From assembly GCF_015354735.1 (NCBI RefSeq), contig NZ_JACEFJ010000010.1, positions 152,543 to 216,542 on the forward strand: a DNA stretch of 64,000 nt. Direction: 5' to 3'. Positions 25,255 through 34,961 of the stretch are shown one piece after another (positions within the stretch are counted from its first letter, which is position 1; the number at the start of each line of letters is the position of its first letter). The notes beneath the pieces were generated by a model, which saw nothing but the letters and a program-made list of their open reading frames with translations, was not told the DNA's origin and did no database searches. This DNA comes from Pararhodonellum marinum (GTDB taxonomy: Bacteria > Bacteroidota > Bacteroidia > Cytophagales > Cyclobacteriaceae). Position numbers and translations under genes: made by a program.

Positions 25255-27705
25255 ATGAAACCCAAAAATTTCTCATACTTATTCTTTTTGTTAGCCAGCT
25301 TGATATTATCAGCCTGGATTTTGGCTCCTGACCCATTGACAGAAAAGGTAGAAACCTATCTGAAGACTTACAGGGCCAATTATGCTACCGAAAAAGTGTA
25401 CATCCATCATGACAAACCCTATTACATGGCTGGAGAAATTCTTTGGTTAAAGGCCTATGTAGTAAATGCTGCTTCAAACAAATCAACCGAAAAAAGCGGC
25501 GTACTCTATGTCGACTTGATGGATGAGGAGGAGGCTTTGGTCTATAGCCTCACATTGCCGATTTCAGATGGTGGGGCTTTTGGGGACATTCTACTACCTG
25601 AAAACTTGCCAGAAGGAGTATATAGACTTTCTGCTTTTACCCAATGGATGCGGAATTTTGGAGAAAGTGGTTTTTTTCAAAAAGAAATCTATGTGTTTAA
25701 TGGTACTGAAGGACAGGTTACATCAACCCAAAAACTCGAGGAAAGAGCTCCTTCCGTAGATTTGCAGTTCTTCCCCGAAGGAGGGGATTTGGTGGCGGGA
25801 TTGTCTAATACTGTCGCTTTTAAAGCCTTGGCCTCAAATGGTTTTGGATTACCTGTTTCCGGAGCCCTCTTTGATGAAGCGGGTAAGAAGCTGTTGGAAT
25901 TTGAAGACCATCATGACGGCATGGGTGCTTTTTCTTTTACACCTGACTCGGGGAAAAGATATTTTGCCAAACTCAACTTTTCCGATGGAAGGACGGTTGA
26001 TTATGCACTTCCTGAGGTTTTGTCCGAAGGTTTTGTGATGCAATTGGACGAAGTGTCTGATCCGGAGGCCGTAAAGGTAAGTATAGCCTCGAATAGAGAA
26101 ATTCCTGGTCAGTTGATGTTAATGGGGATTGCAAAAGATTCTTTGGCCTACAAGGAACCGGTTGCCTTTGCCAACGGTCAAAGCGCTGAATTTGAAATTC
26201 CCAAGGATAGGTTTCCGACCGGTATTGTCCGGTTTACCTTGACTGATACTCAAGGAGAGCCATATGCTGAGCGGTTGGTGTTTGTAAGGCATCCTCAGAA
26301 AACCAAGGTGAACATAAAAACAGATAAATCCTCCTACTCCCCGAGGGAGCAAGTAGATTTGGAAATTTCTATGGAGGAAGGCGGTTTCGGACCTGAATTG
26401 AGTCAATTTTCTTTATCAGTTACCACTGACAAATGGGTTAAACCCAGTCAAAGTCAGGAAAACATCGCGACTTATTTATTGCTCAGTGCGGATCTCAAGG
26501 GCCATATTGCAACACCCGGCTATTATTTCGAAAAAGATGATGCAGAGAGACAATTGGCACTAAAACACCTGATGCTGACCCAAGGCTGGAGGAGGTTTGG
26601 TTGGGAACCCATAGTGGCACAAGAATTTCCAAAAATCCAATATGGAAATGAAATGGATTTACATCTTAAAGGAAGGTTGGTCAATAGTAAGGGGGAAGGA
26701 ATAAACAAAGGGGAAGCGCTTTTGTATCTTAAAGACCGGTATCAGACTTTTATAACCACACCGACCAATAAGGAAGGTTATTTTGGGTTCACGGGATTTT
26801 ATTTTAAAGACACCATACAGGTCATGATTCAGGGAACTGATAGCAGAGGCAGAAGGGATGACGTGGAGGTTCAAATGCTTGAAAGGACTTTTAAACCACT
26901 TTTTTTGGCCAGTTGGATTCGATTGCCTGAGGCATATGTCAGTCAAATGCCTGATGGCTATGTGCTCTCCACGCAGCAGCAACTTTCTGCAGTGGAAAAG
27001 GAAGTAGGCGCCATGGATTTGGGAGAATTGCTCTTGCAAGAGGTCGTCATAGAAGGTAGAGCGGAAATTTATGAGCCCTTTACTTTACATACAAAAGCAG
27101 ACGTGGTGCTTCACCGCAATCAACTGCCCATAGCCCCTTCGGGAAATATTCTTGAAAGTTTACAGGGTAGGGTAGCCGGTTTGCAGGTAACCAAAACGGG
27201 AATGAATGAGTTTAGGTCAGTAATTCGAGGTCAAGGTACCCCTCTTTATCTTTTGGATGGGATGCCCATCAGTGAGAGCACCATGCAGAGTCTCAACCAA
27301 TTTGACATCGGCCGGATTGAAATCCTAAAAAGCCCAGGCGCAACCGGCATTTATGGTGGCCGTGGGGGTGGAGGCGTCATTGCTTTTTTTACGGATATGG
27401 GATATGAAGAATTGGAAGAGGCGGAAGAAGATGCCAAATACATCATCACTCATCAGGCTGCGGGATTTAACAAAACAAGAACTTTCTATTCACCAGTTTA
27501 TCAAGAGACAGATTATTATGACCTACCTGATTTGAGGAGTACAGTTTATTGGAATCCTATGGTATTTCTCAGCCCTAATTCAAAAAGAGAAATGAGTTTC
27601 TATACAGGGGATGTCACAGGGCGTCATCGTGTTCAGGTCGAAGGCATCACCAAAGATGGCCATCCTATCAGTGAGGCAATTTATTTTGAGGTTGAGGGGG
27701 ATTGA
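25255..27705 (+). CDS. MG2-domain protein with C-terminal TonB plug domain
   Basis: An 816-residue exported protein. An N-terminal hydrophobic segment (FSYLFFLLASLILSAWI) is followed by an MG2-like macroglobulin domain (KVYIHHDKPYYMAGEILWLK, YRLSAFTQWMRNF). Carboxypeptidase-regulatory-like repeats come next, then a TonB-receptor plug (LESLQGRVAGLQVTKTG, IRGQGTPLYLLDGMPI, IEILKSPGATGIYGGRGGGG). No 22-strand barrel follows, so it is not a transporter itself. Proteins of this layout are common in Bacteroidota and may dock with other receptors or act in surface export; the role is not established. The longer frame from 25045 has no signal peptide at its start. Confidence 0.82.
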   Translation: MKPKNFSYLFFLLASLILSAWILAPDPLTEKVETYLKTYRANYATEKVYIHHDKPYYMAGEILWLKAYVVNAASNKSTEKSGVLYVDLMDEEEALVYSLTLPISDGGAFGDILLPENLPEGVYRLSAFTQWMRNFGESGFFQKEIYVFNGTEGQVTSTQKLEERAPSVDLQFFPEGGDLVAGLSNTVAFKALASNGFGLPVSGALFDEAGKKLLEFEDHHDGMGAFSFTPDSGKRYFAKLNFSDGRTVDYALPEVLSEGFVMQLDEVSDPEAVKVSIASNREIPGQLMLMGIAKDSLAYKEPVAFANGQSAEFEIPKDRFPTGIVRFTLTDTQGEPYAERLVFVRHPQKTKVNIKTDKSSYSPREQVDLEISMEEGGFGPELSQFSLSVTTDKWVKPSQSQENIATYLLLSADLKGHIATPGYYFEKDDAERQLALKHLMLTQGWRRFGWEPIVAQEFPKIQYGNEMDLHLKGRLVNSKGEGINKGEALLYLKDRYQTFITTPTNKEGYFGFTGFYFKDTIQVMIQGTDSRGRRDDVEVQMLERTFKPLFLASWIRLPEAYVSQMPDGYVLSTQQQLSAVEKEVGAMDLGELLLQEVVIEGRAEIYEPFTLHTKADVVLHRNQLPIAPSGNILESLQGRVAGLQVTKTGMNEFRSVIRGQGTPLYLLDGMPISESTMQSLNQFDIGRIEILKSPGATGIYGGRGGGGVIAFFTDMGYEELEEAEEDAKYIITHQAAGFNKTRTFYSPVYQETDYYDLPDLRSTVYWNPMVFLSPNSKREMSFYTGDVTGRHRVQVEGITKDGHPISEAIYFEVEGD

Positions 27706-27980
27706 TCAACATGTTTTGCCACCGATGCCTATTTTTAGTTTGTAGATAAGTGCCTGAGACAGGCGTGCGGAATATCTATTGACACTTGTATTCCATGGAA
27801 GTCTGGCTAAAAAGATTTTAGAGCCCGATTCAGTTTGTGGCCTTAATCATCCCCATTGCTTTCCTACCTCCAAGTATCAAATAGTAATTAAGCTTTATTT
27901 GACCTGTCAGGGTATGTATAGGATACCTCATTTTTTTGAAAATTAGGCGTAAATCCCTAAATTCCACAAATACCATCAAC

Positions 27981-29189
27981 ATGCGAAACCAATATAAACC
28001 GGAATATCTTCTGATCTTTTTGATTGGACTATTTACTTCAAACCTTATGGCCCAGGAACAATTCAACTATGATGAATCCAAAGTCCCTGATTTGGTTTTG
28101 CCTGATCCTTATGTTAGCTCCAAAGGGGAAATCATCGAATCGATGGCTGATTGGGAAAACATCAGGAGGCCGGAATTGATGCGGTTTTTCTCTGAAAATG
28201 TCTATGGGTCTATCCCAATGGATTTTGATGAGATTCATTTTGATGTGTCGACAGATTCCGACCATCTCTACAAAGAAGTTGCATTGAAAAAAAATGTGCG
28301 CATCAAGGTTTCCAGAAAGGGAAAAGCTCAGACAATAAAGTTGTTTGTCTTTCAACCTCTTAAAGGAAAAGGACCTTATCCTGTATTTCTATTGATAAGC
28401 CATAGAAATGCACAAGACCTACTTGAAGATAAAGAAGATCAGTTTTTCCCTCTAGAGCAAATTGTCAGTAGGGGATATGCAGCTGCTATATTTGATGTGG
28501 AGGATGTTTCACCCGATGATAAGGTGAGATTTTCACACGGTATATTGGATACACTTTATCCCGAACAACTGGAAATGCCTGAGGGAATGCGAGGTTTGGC
28601 AGCGTGGGCATGGGGTGCTATGAGGGCAATGGATTATTTCGAAAATGATATTTCACTAGATCAAAATAGGTCAGCTGTAGTCGGGCATTCCCGAGGAGGA
28701 AAAGCTGCATTATGGTGCGGAGCAAATGATGAACGCTGGTCAGTGGTCATCTCCAATGAATCCGGTTGTGGAGGTGCGGCTTTGTCACGAAGGAGATTCG
28801 GCGAAACTGTAAAACGCATCAATACCAATTTCCCCTATTGGTTTAATGATAATTTCAAGGCTTTCAATGACAATGAAGATGCTTTGCCAATTGACCAGCA
28901 TCTTTTGGCAGCATGTATTGCCCCAAGGTCTATCTACTTTGCATCCGCCATAGAAGACCAATGGGCAGATCCAAAAGGAGAGTTTTTGTCACTTAAATTA
29001 GGTTCAAGGGTCTATTCAGATATTTATGGAATCAAAGTTGACCTGCCGGAAAGTTTTGAAAACCACCAAAGGACTATCCATACAAATTCAGTAGGTTACC
29101 ATATCCGTGAAGGAGAACACAACCTGACGCTTTATGATTGGGAGCGGTTTATGGATTTTGTGGATAAGGAGTTTTTAGTGGCACGCTGA
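27981..29189 (+). CDS. Glucuronoyl esterase-like alpha/beta hydrolase (CE15 type)
   Basis: A 402-residue serine hydrolase with a Sec signal (LLIFLIGLFTSNLMA). The nucleophile elbow is VVGHSRGGKAALWCGA. The downstream block NESGCGGAALSRRRFGETV with INTNFPYWFNDNF is diagnostic of CE15 glucuronoyl esterases, which cleave ester links between glucuronic acid on hemicellulose and lignin alcohols. The catalytic His is in REGEHNLTLYDW near the C-terminus. The G-H-S-R elbow replaces the more usual G-C-S-R. It stands alone; an ATG 15 codons upstream (27936) is less likely because it precedes the signal peptide with charged residues. Confidence 0.85.
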   Translation: MRNQYKPEYLLIFLIGLFTSNLMAQEQFNYDESKVPDLVLPDPYVSSKGEIIESMADWENIRRPELMRFFSENVYGSIPMDFDEIHFDVSTDSDHLYKEVALKKNVRIKVSRKGKAQTIKLFVFQPLKGKGPYPVFLLISHRNAQDLLEDKEDQFFPLEQIVSRGYAAAIFDVEDVSPDDKVRFSHGILDTLYPEQLEMPEGMRGLAAWAWGAMRAMDYFENDISLDQNRSAVVGHSRGGKAALWCGANDERWSVVISNESGCGGAALSRRRFGETVKRINTNFPYWFNDNFKAFNDNEDALPIDQHLLAACIAPRSIYFASAIEDQWADPKGEFLSLKLGSRVYSDIYGIKVDLPESFENHQRTIHTNSVGYHIREGEHNLTLYDWERFMDFVDKEFLVAR

Positions 29190-29325
29190 TAACACTGATA
29201 ACACTGATTTTCACTGATTTTTTATCTTCCCGAATCAGTTCAATCAGCTTCATCAGCGTTCAATCAAGATGCTAATATCCTAATATCTTTATATCCCAAT
29301 ATCCGTTCCCCATTCATCCATAAAT
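29190..29325. repeat. Short imperfect tandem repeats between convergent genes
   Basis: Just after the esterase stop, a GATAACACT unit is repeated in tandem and followed by TTTCACTGATTTTTTATC. From about 29268 a second run repeats CTAATATC/ATATCCCAAT units. There is no coding signal. Such runs are common intergenic elements in this phylum; the exact family is unknown. Confidence 0.45.
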
Positions 29326-32300
29326 TCAATCCACCCTCTTCATCGTCTTCAAATACCCCATCAAATCCACAATTTCTTTCTCCGTAAGGTTTTCGAACAA
29401 GCCGGGGGGCATCATGGAAACCTCTGTCACATCCTTGGACTGTATACTGGATTTGTTGATGATCACTGGTTCTTGACCTACTACCCGCAGTGTAATCTGC
29501 CTTTGGTTTTCTCCGATAATATTCCCGGAATAGGTCCTACCATCCCTGGTATTGATCACCACCATCTTATAGTCATCCTGGATTTCAGCACTGGGTTCTA
29601 TGACATTGAGTAAGATATACTCCACATCCGACCGGTTGGAACCTGTCAGGTCGGGACCCATTTCTCCACCCTCTCCAAACATTTTGTGACAACTGCCGCA
29701 GACTTGGGTGAAAACCGTTTTTCCGGATTCAATATTTGCAGATGCGATTGCTGACGGTTGGAGTATGGTCCTGTATTTATCATAGGCAGCTTGGTCACTA
29801 GGCACCTGTTCTATTGGTCCCCAAACTTCTATAAACCCACTGCCGACTACCCGGAGCAATTGTCTGGCAACACTGACAGGAACTTCAGCTTTGGCTATCT
29901 TTTCATCCTTGATTTCACGGGTCAGCATATTGCCATATCTGGATCGGGAAGAAAGGGTCTGCATGGCAATCTGTTTTTCATCTGCATCAAATGTTGGATA
30001 CTTCTCTATCAGCATCCTGCCCAAACTCTCGTTGTCAAAAGCTGCAATGGAACGAATAGCATCCTTCCTCATCGCAAGCTCCCCGATTAGTCCGGGCAAT
30101 TCGGAAATCAGCCCGGTTCTTTGCTGTGCTGTGAGCGTTTGAAGTGCTTTTTGTCTTTGGTCCAGAGGTTGCTTTTTGTCTTTCAGGATAGCAAATGCCC
30201 GTTGGGTAGCCTCCGTATCTCCAAAGAGGCTTGAAATCTCCAAAGCAAGTTCTTTCTTTTTCCCACCAGATTTGTCCATTTTATCGGCCACAGCCTTCCA
30301 ATTAGACGGGATATTCAGGTCAGTTCTACCTTCCATACCGCTCAACATTCCCGACAACAGCAGTTCTGTGTTCGGACCACCTTTACCGATAAAAGCAACC
30401 AATTTCTCCATTTCATCTGCATCCACAGCCCTTCTGGCAATATTTTGGGTAACAAAGGGGATTTTGGATTGGGCAGAAAGTTCAAGGAAATTGTCCGTAT
30501 TTTCAGCGATCAATGATTCGACTCCATACCAGATGATTTTGGGTAGGTTATGGTCGTTGGCATCTTCCTCATGTTTCATCAGATTGGCAGCGAGAAGAAA
30601 TTTTTCTTTGGGTGGGATTCTTTGCATGGCTGCTGCGAGATAAAGTCTGACGACGGGAGACGTGTCGTCTTCTGCCATTTTCCTGAATTTGGCCAAAGCA
30701 GTTGCAGATGGATCATGGTCTTCACAAAGCAACTGAATGGCCCAGGCCCTGATGTGCGGGTCTTTATCAGATAGTGCACTGATCAAATCATTTTCATTAA
30801 ATCCTCCAACCTGATGCAATGCCCATAGTGCCCTTAATCTCCAATCTGGATTTTTGTCCTTTTGGTAAATGGACTTTAAACCTTTAATGGTATTTGCTTC
30901 CAACTCTCCTTTAACAGCCCTTTTATGTAAAATTCCCCTCGCTCTTCTGGAATGCCAATCACTCTTATTGGTCTGAAGTGAGATCAATTCTTTGTCCGAC
31001 ATTTTATTCAGATCTGAATATCTTCCTTCAAAATCCTCGGCAAGTGATTTTTCCGGCATTATCCTGAATATCCTTCCTGTTTCTTCATTCAGGACTTCCT
31101 GTCCGCAGATATCCGCATCATGCCAATCGAGTACATACAAACCGCCATCAGGTCCTATTTCCATGCTAAAGCCTACCCATTGGGCATTGTTGGCCAACAT
31201 AAAATCATCTCCGTGTTTTCCCTCATACCCCGAACCTTTTGGAACAAGTCTGTCCGAAAGTACGGCATGTTCATGGATATTGGCCATGAAAATCCTACCC
31301 TGTTCTTCCTCAGGAAATGCATCTGATTGGTAAACCCTGGCACCGCCATGGGCCGAGCGGTGACTGTGGTCTGCGATGGTTTTGATGTCCTCATACACAT
31401 AAGGATTGAAATGCTGCCCACCCTGACGGTGGTAAATGCCACCCGGAATCACATGCCAAAGATGGGGGATGACACAGGCAGTCATCAATAGTTGGCCTTT
31501 GGCATCATAGTCTATCCCCCAAGGATTACTGAAACCATGGGCCACCACTTCAAACCTGTCTTTGACGGGATGGTAGCGCCAAACCCCACCATTGATATCC
31601 ACCCCGTCTTTTTCCAATAAATCTTCCGGAAAAGGATCCTTATGGTAATAGAGTTTGGCATCACCGTTTGGTTTTCTGATTTTGGAAGGAGTGGCAAAGC
31701 CCTGTAGTCCATAGAGCCAGCCATCAGGACCCCAATGCATGCTGTTGAGGGTTTCGTGTCTGTCCCGAATTCCCCAACCTGTGAGTAAAATTTCAATATC
31801 TTCCAGATCCGCTTTGTCATCTTGGTCTATATCAGGGACAAAAAGTAGGTTGGGAGGTGCACCGACATAAAGTCCATCAAATCCAACAGCAATCGCCGCA
31901 GGGAAAGCCAGGCCTTCCATAAATACTTTCTTGCTGTCTGCGACCCCATCTCCATTGGTGTCCTCCAATATCAGAATCCGGCTGTCGCCTGAATTTGAAA
32001 ATCCATGGCCTCTTGATTCGTAATCCTTGTTTTCGGCAATCCAAAGCCTACCTCTGTCGTCCCAGCAAAAAGCCATCGGTTGGGTCATCATGGGTTCTGA
32101 CGCCCATACATTGACCTGATATCCAGGCTTGATGGTCATGGCTTCCACAGCTTCCTGTGGGCTCAGAAATTTGGCATCTCGACCCTCTCTCTGGGCAAGA
32201 CCCCAAAGTTCGGTCGTGTTATACATTCCCTGCCTACCGGAAAATTCTCCCCAGGCTTCTGTCAATTTGATGTCATTGACCTCTCCGGTGTAGACCATAA

Positions 32301-33162
32301 GTTGTAGCTTGATGGTTTCTGCGTTCCCTTTTTCTATCAACCAATCTCCGTCTTTGGTAAAGGCAGGTCCCAAACCCAATTGTCCATCCACGCGCCATTT
32401 ATTGGGATATCCCCTGTTTTCGGGATGGTCAAAAACTGCAATATTGGCAAAGTCGTCCCAGCCATCTACCTGCATGCCGACATTTACCCACATGGAAGGT
32501 TGTCCTTCTGCAAACTCGTTTTTCTGCCTTGCAGCATTGATGATTTCCCCTTTGATTCCCTCTCTCCAGGGCATTCTGACGAATAAGCTTCCATAGTCAT
32601 ATTGCCCGATAGTGATCGATTCAATAGCTTCCCCTTTCCATTCCAAATCCAAAAAATATTTTCCCTTCTCTTCTCGTAAAGACCAATTTTGGGTTTCAAG
32701 CATGATTGGTTCGCCCTTCTCGTCCAATAATTGATAAACTGTCTGCCATTTCACTTCATCACCTTCTGTTTCTATCACATTCAGGGCAACCTTTTTCCAA
32801 TAACCTTCTTGAGGGTTATGAAAATAATCCCGGTCATTGACCCTAGTCAATCCCCAATACAGACCCGTCTGATGTTTGTGGTGTCCCGGGCTATATTCAG
32901 TCAAAACACCTTTGCCATCAGGTGCCGAGATTGGGTGAATGTAAGGGCGGAAACCTTCTTTGGCATTCTGAACCAAAATGGGTTCATTTTCTCCTTTTCT
33001 GTGAATGGAAATGGTACCTTCTTTTTCCTGATGTATTAAGGTCAAAAGGGTAGGGCCATCTTTTTCACTTTCTGAAACCTCTGATTGATTGCCTGAACAG
33101 GATAAAAGAAAAATGAGGATACATGAAAGGAAAAACAGGGAAAGCGGAATTGACTGATTCAT
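29326..33162 (-). CDS. DUF6807 / PVC-type dehydrogenase / HEAT / cytochrome c fusion
   Basis: A 1278-residue lipoprotein (leader ends FLLSCSG). Residues ~35-330 are a DUF6807 (PmoA-like) domain: YSPGHHKHQTGLYWGLTRVN, SITIGQYDYGSLFVRMPWRE. Residues ~335-720 are the PVC-type membrane-bound dehydrogenase propeller: MTQPMAFCWDDRGRLWIAEN, ILILEDTNGDGVADSKKVF, LNSMHWGPDGWLYGLQG. Residues ~750-1100 are HEAT-like helices. The C-terminal ~125 residues carry one heme site VCGSCHKMFGEGGEMGPDLTG with a later Met (SMMPPGLF). The layout suggests oxidation of a sugar or alcohol with electrons passed to the attached heme; substrate unknown. Confidence 0.88.
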   Translation of the reverse strand: MNQSIPLSLFFLSCILIFLLSCSGNQSEVSESEKDGPTLLTLIHQEKEGTISIHRKGENEPILVQNAKEGFRPYIHPISAPDGKGVLTEYSPGHHKHQTGLYWGLTRVNDRDYFHNPQEGYWKKVALNVIETEGDEVKWQTVYQLLDEKGEPIMLETQNWSLREEKGKYFLDLEWKGEAIESITIGQYDYGSLFVRMPWREGIKGEIINAARQKNEFAEGQPSMWVNVGMQVDGWDDFANIAVFDHPENRGYPNKWRVDGQLGLGPAFTKDGDWLIEKGNAETIKLQLMVYTGEVNDIKLTEAWGEFSGRQGMYNTTELWGLAQREGRDAKFLSPQEAVEAMTIKPGYQVNVWASEPMMTQPMAFCWDDRGRLWIAENKDYESRGHGFSNSGDSRILILEDTNGDGVADSKKVFMEGLAFPAAIAVGFDGLYVGAPPNLLFVPDIDQDDKADLEDIEILLTGWGIRDRHETLNSMHWGPDGWLYGLQGFATPSKIRKPNGDAKLYYHKDPFPEDLLEKDGVDINGGVWRYHPVKDRFEVVAHGFSNPWGIDYDAKGQLLMTACVIPHLWHVIPGGIYHRQGGQHFNPYVYEDIKTIADHSHRSAHGGARVYQSDAFPEEEQGRIFMANIHEHAVLSDRLVPKGSGYEGKHGDDFMLANNAQWVGFSMEIGPDGGLYVLDWHDADICGQEVLNEETGRIFRIMPEKSLAEDFEGRYSDLNKMSDKELISLQTNKSDWHSRRARGILHKRAVKGELEANTIKGLKSIYQKDKNPDWRLRALWALHQVGGFNENDLISALSDKDPHIRAWAIQLLCEDHDPSATALAKFRKMAEDDTSPVVRLYLAAAMQRIPPKEKFLLAANLMKHEEDANDHNLPKIIWYGVESLIAENTDNFLELSAQSKIPFVTQNIARRAVDADEMEKLVAFIGKGGPNTELLLSGMLSGMEGRTDLNIPSNWKAVADKMDKSGGKKKELALEISSLFGDTEATQRAFAILKDKKQPLDQRQKALQTLTAQQRTGLISELPGLIGELAMRKDAIRSIAAFDNESLGRMLIEKYPTFDADEKQIAMQTLSSRSRYGNMLTREIKDEKIAKAEVPVSVARQLLRVVGSGFIEVWGPIEQVPSDQAAYDKYRTILQPSAIASANIESGKTVFTQVCGSCHKMFGEGGEMGPDLTGSNRSDVEYILLNVIEPSAEIQDDYKMVVINTRDGRTYSGNIIGENQRQITLRVVGQEPVIINKSSIQSKDVTEVSMMPPGLFENLTEKEIVDLMGYLKTMKRVD

Positions 33163-33752
33163 TTTGGGATTGTTTCTTGGGTGGAGCGGTTTAATTCGGT
33201 TTTACATAATACAATCTTTAGGATACTTAATATAATCATTGGAATCTGAATATGTTAATGTTTCCTTTGAATGGTTCAATATTTATTCTGAGTATCCTCC
33301 ATTCTACCCTTAGAAGATTTTAATTTGGTATAAAATCCCCTCGATAGGCCTGCCGAGGCCAAATAATCTATGCCTGTAACATACCGAATAGTTAGAATAT
33401 TTAATTCTGATGATTGATATGAATATAGTATTTTGCATTTTTTTCATCCGGTCTCAATCATTCGGGCCATCTCAATCTTCACGAAGCTCCTTGGATTTAG
33501 AATGCAGAGAATTGGGAAAAGTTGGGGTGAGGAGCGGAAGTAGGGATTTACGAATAACGAATTTTAGATTTCAGACCTAAGAAGGGATTGACCCAGGGTT
33601 GGGACTGTGGACACGCAAAGTAGGAGGAAAATGTTTACTCAGGGAGGTGTTGTTTCATGGAGGATTTTAATGTAGAAATCAATTCTGGTATTTAAATATC
33701 AGTTTATATTGATTACCTTAACTTATATTAACACTAAACCTACTTTAAGCAC
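33163..33752. other. Intergenic region with no recognised gene
   Basis: 590 A/T-rich bases between the divergent fusion gene and the small membrane protein. No long frame on either strand resembles a protein family, and no clear terminator or palindrome was seen. Confidence 0.45.
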
Positions 33753-33953
33753 ATGAAAACAGTTGGAATTATATTATTGGTATTAGGAATCATCGGAACC
33801 ATCATGTTTGGCTTACAAGCTATTCAGGATTCTGAAAGTTTTAGCATCCTTGGAATGGACATTGCCGTCAGTACAGCCAATTGGACACCTGTCATCATCA
33901 GTGTAGCTTTGTTGGTTATTGGGTTGGTGATGTCAGCAAAAGGAAAGAAATAG
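33753..33953 (+). CDS. Small two-segment membrane protein
   Basis: 66 residues with two hydrophobic helices (TVGIILLVLGIIGTIMFGL and VIISVALLVIGLVMSA) separated by a short polar loop, SESFSILGMDIAVSTANWTP, and ending in a basic KGKK. It resembles DUF3185-like small membrane proteins, but the family assignment is tentative. No neighbour suggests a role. Confidence 0.65.
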   Translation: MKTVGIILLVLGIIGTIMFGLQAIQDSESFSILGMDIAVSTANWTPVIISVALLVIGLVMSAKGKK

Positions 33954-34105
33954 GCCATTTCTGTCCGAGGAAAATAAACGCTGTCAACAAACAATCTTTA
34001 TGTTTTCATTTCCAAAGAATGGAAATCCAGTTAAAGGATATCCATTCTTTGTTTTTTTTATTTTGTCTATCATGAAAGTGGAAGCGACAAAATAAATTAG
34101 TTTGT

Positions 34106-34665
34106 AACATCTCAAATAAGGATGTCTTAGATTACCTACCCGCCCAGCGGGGCTTTTGGAATGTACTACTGGTAGAGGACTTGGATGAGGATGGGAGGCC
34201 TGAATTATTGGCAGGTAACCTTGGATTCAATAGCCAAATAAAGGCCAATGAAGACCAACCTGCCACATTGGTTTACAAAGATTTTGATGGGAATGGAACG
34301 GTAGACCCAATCCTGAATTTTTATATTCAGGATGAAATCCATCCTTTTATCACACGTGATGAATTGGCTAACCAAGTGTATGGAAAAAAAACACGTTTCC
34401 ACACCTGTGAGCAGTATGCGTCCGCTGGTTTAGGGGACATGTTTACCAAAAAGGAGCTTAAGGATGCTGCTACGCTGCTGGCTGATAACCTAGCCACTTG
34501 TCTATTTACTTTGGATGAAAACAATCGATTTCAGCCTATGGCCTTACCAATAGTGGTTCAATTTGCACCTGTTTTTGCCCTCCAGACGCTATCGAGTGAA
34601 TCTGGAGGAAGAGATTTTTCCTAGCTGGAAACATCAATTATGCCCGATTGACCTATGGTGTGGTT
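34106..34665 (+). pseudogene. FG-GAP/VCBS repeat (CRTAC1/UnbV-like) gene fragment, frameshifted
   Basis: The open frame reads NISNKDVLDYLPAQRGFWNV, then LVEDLDEDGRPELLAGNLGF and YKDFDGNGTVDPILNF, the Asp-rich calcium loops of FG-GAP propellers. It continues through KELKDAATLLADNLATCLF to a stop at 34624. Shifted by one frame, the next codons read LAGNINYARLTYG, which normally continues this family. Both the N-terminal lipoprotein part and the C-terminal ASPIC/UnbV part are missing; a full gene would be about 1100 codons. A TTG within the fragment (34181) is not a true start. Confidence 0.7.
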
Positions 34666-34961
34666 TTTTCTAATTTTCTTACCCTGTATTTTTCACCTAT
34701 ATTGTGAAGGGGGTGATGGTTTTGCAATGAAAATTTCTCAAGCTTCTCCTTCTCAAATATGGCGAAAAAGAATCCTAATTGATGTTTCTGTTTTTTATGT
34801 AGCGGGAACTAATCAAGATTTTCCCTGATTGATTGATTCGGAATGGAGCCAAATTTTGCGGTAAAGATTCATGATTGATTCCCATAAATAGGTAAAGTTC
34901 AGCAACCCTATGAAAAAAAGCTTTCAAAGAACATTTAATCAAACTTAGTTATATCCTACTA

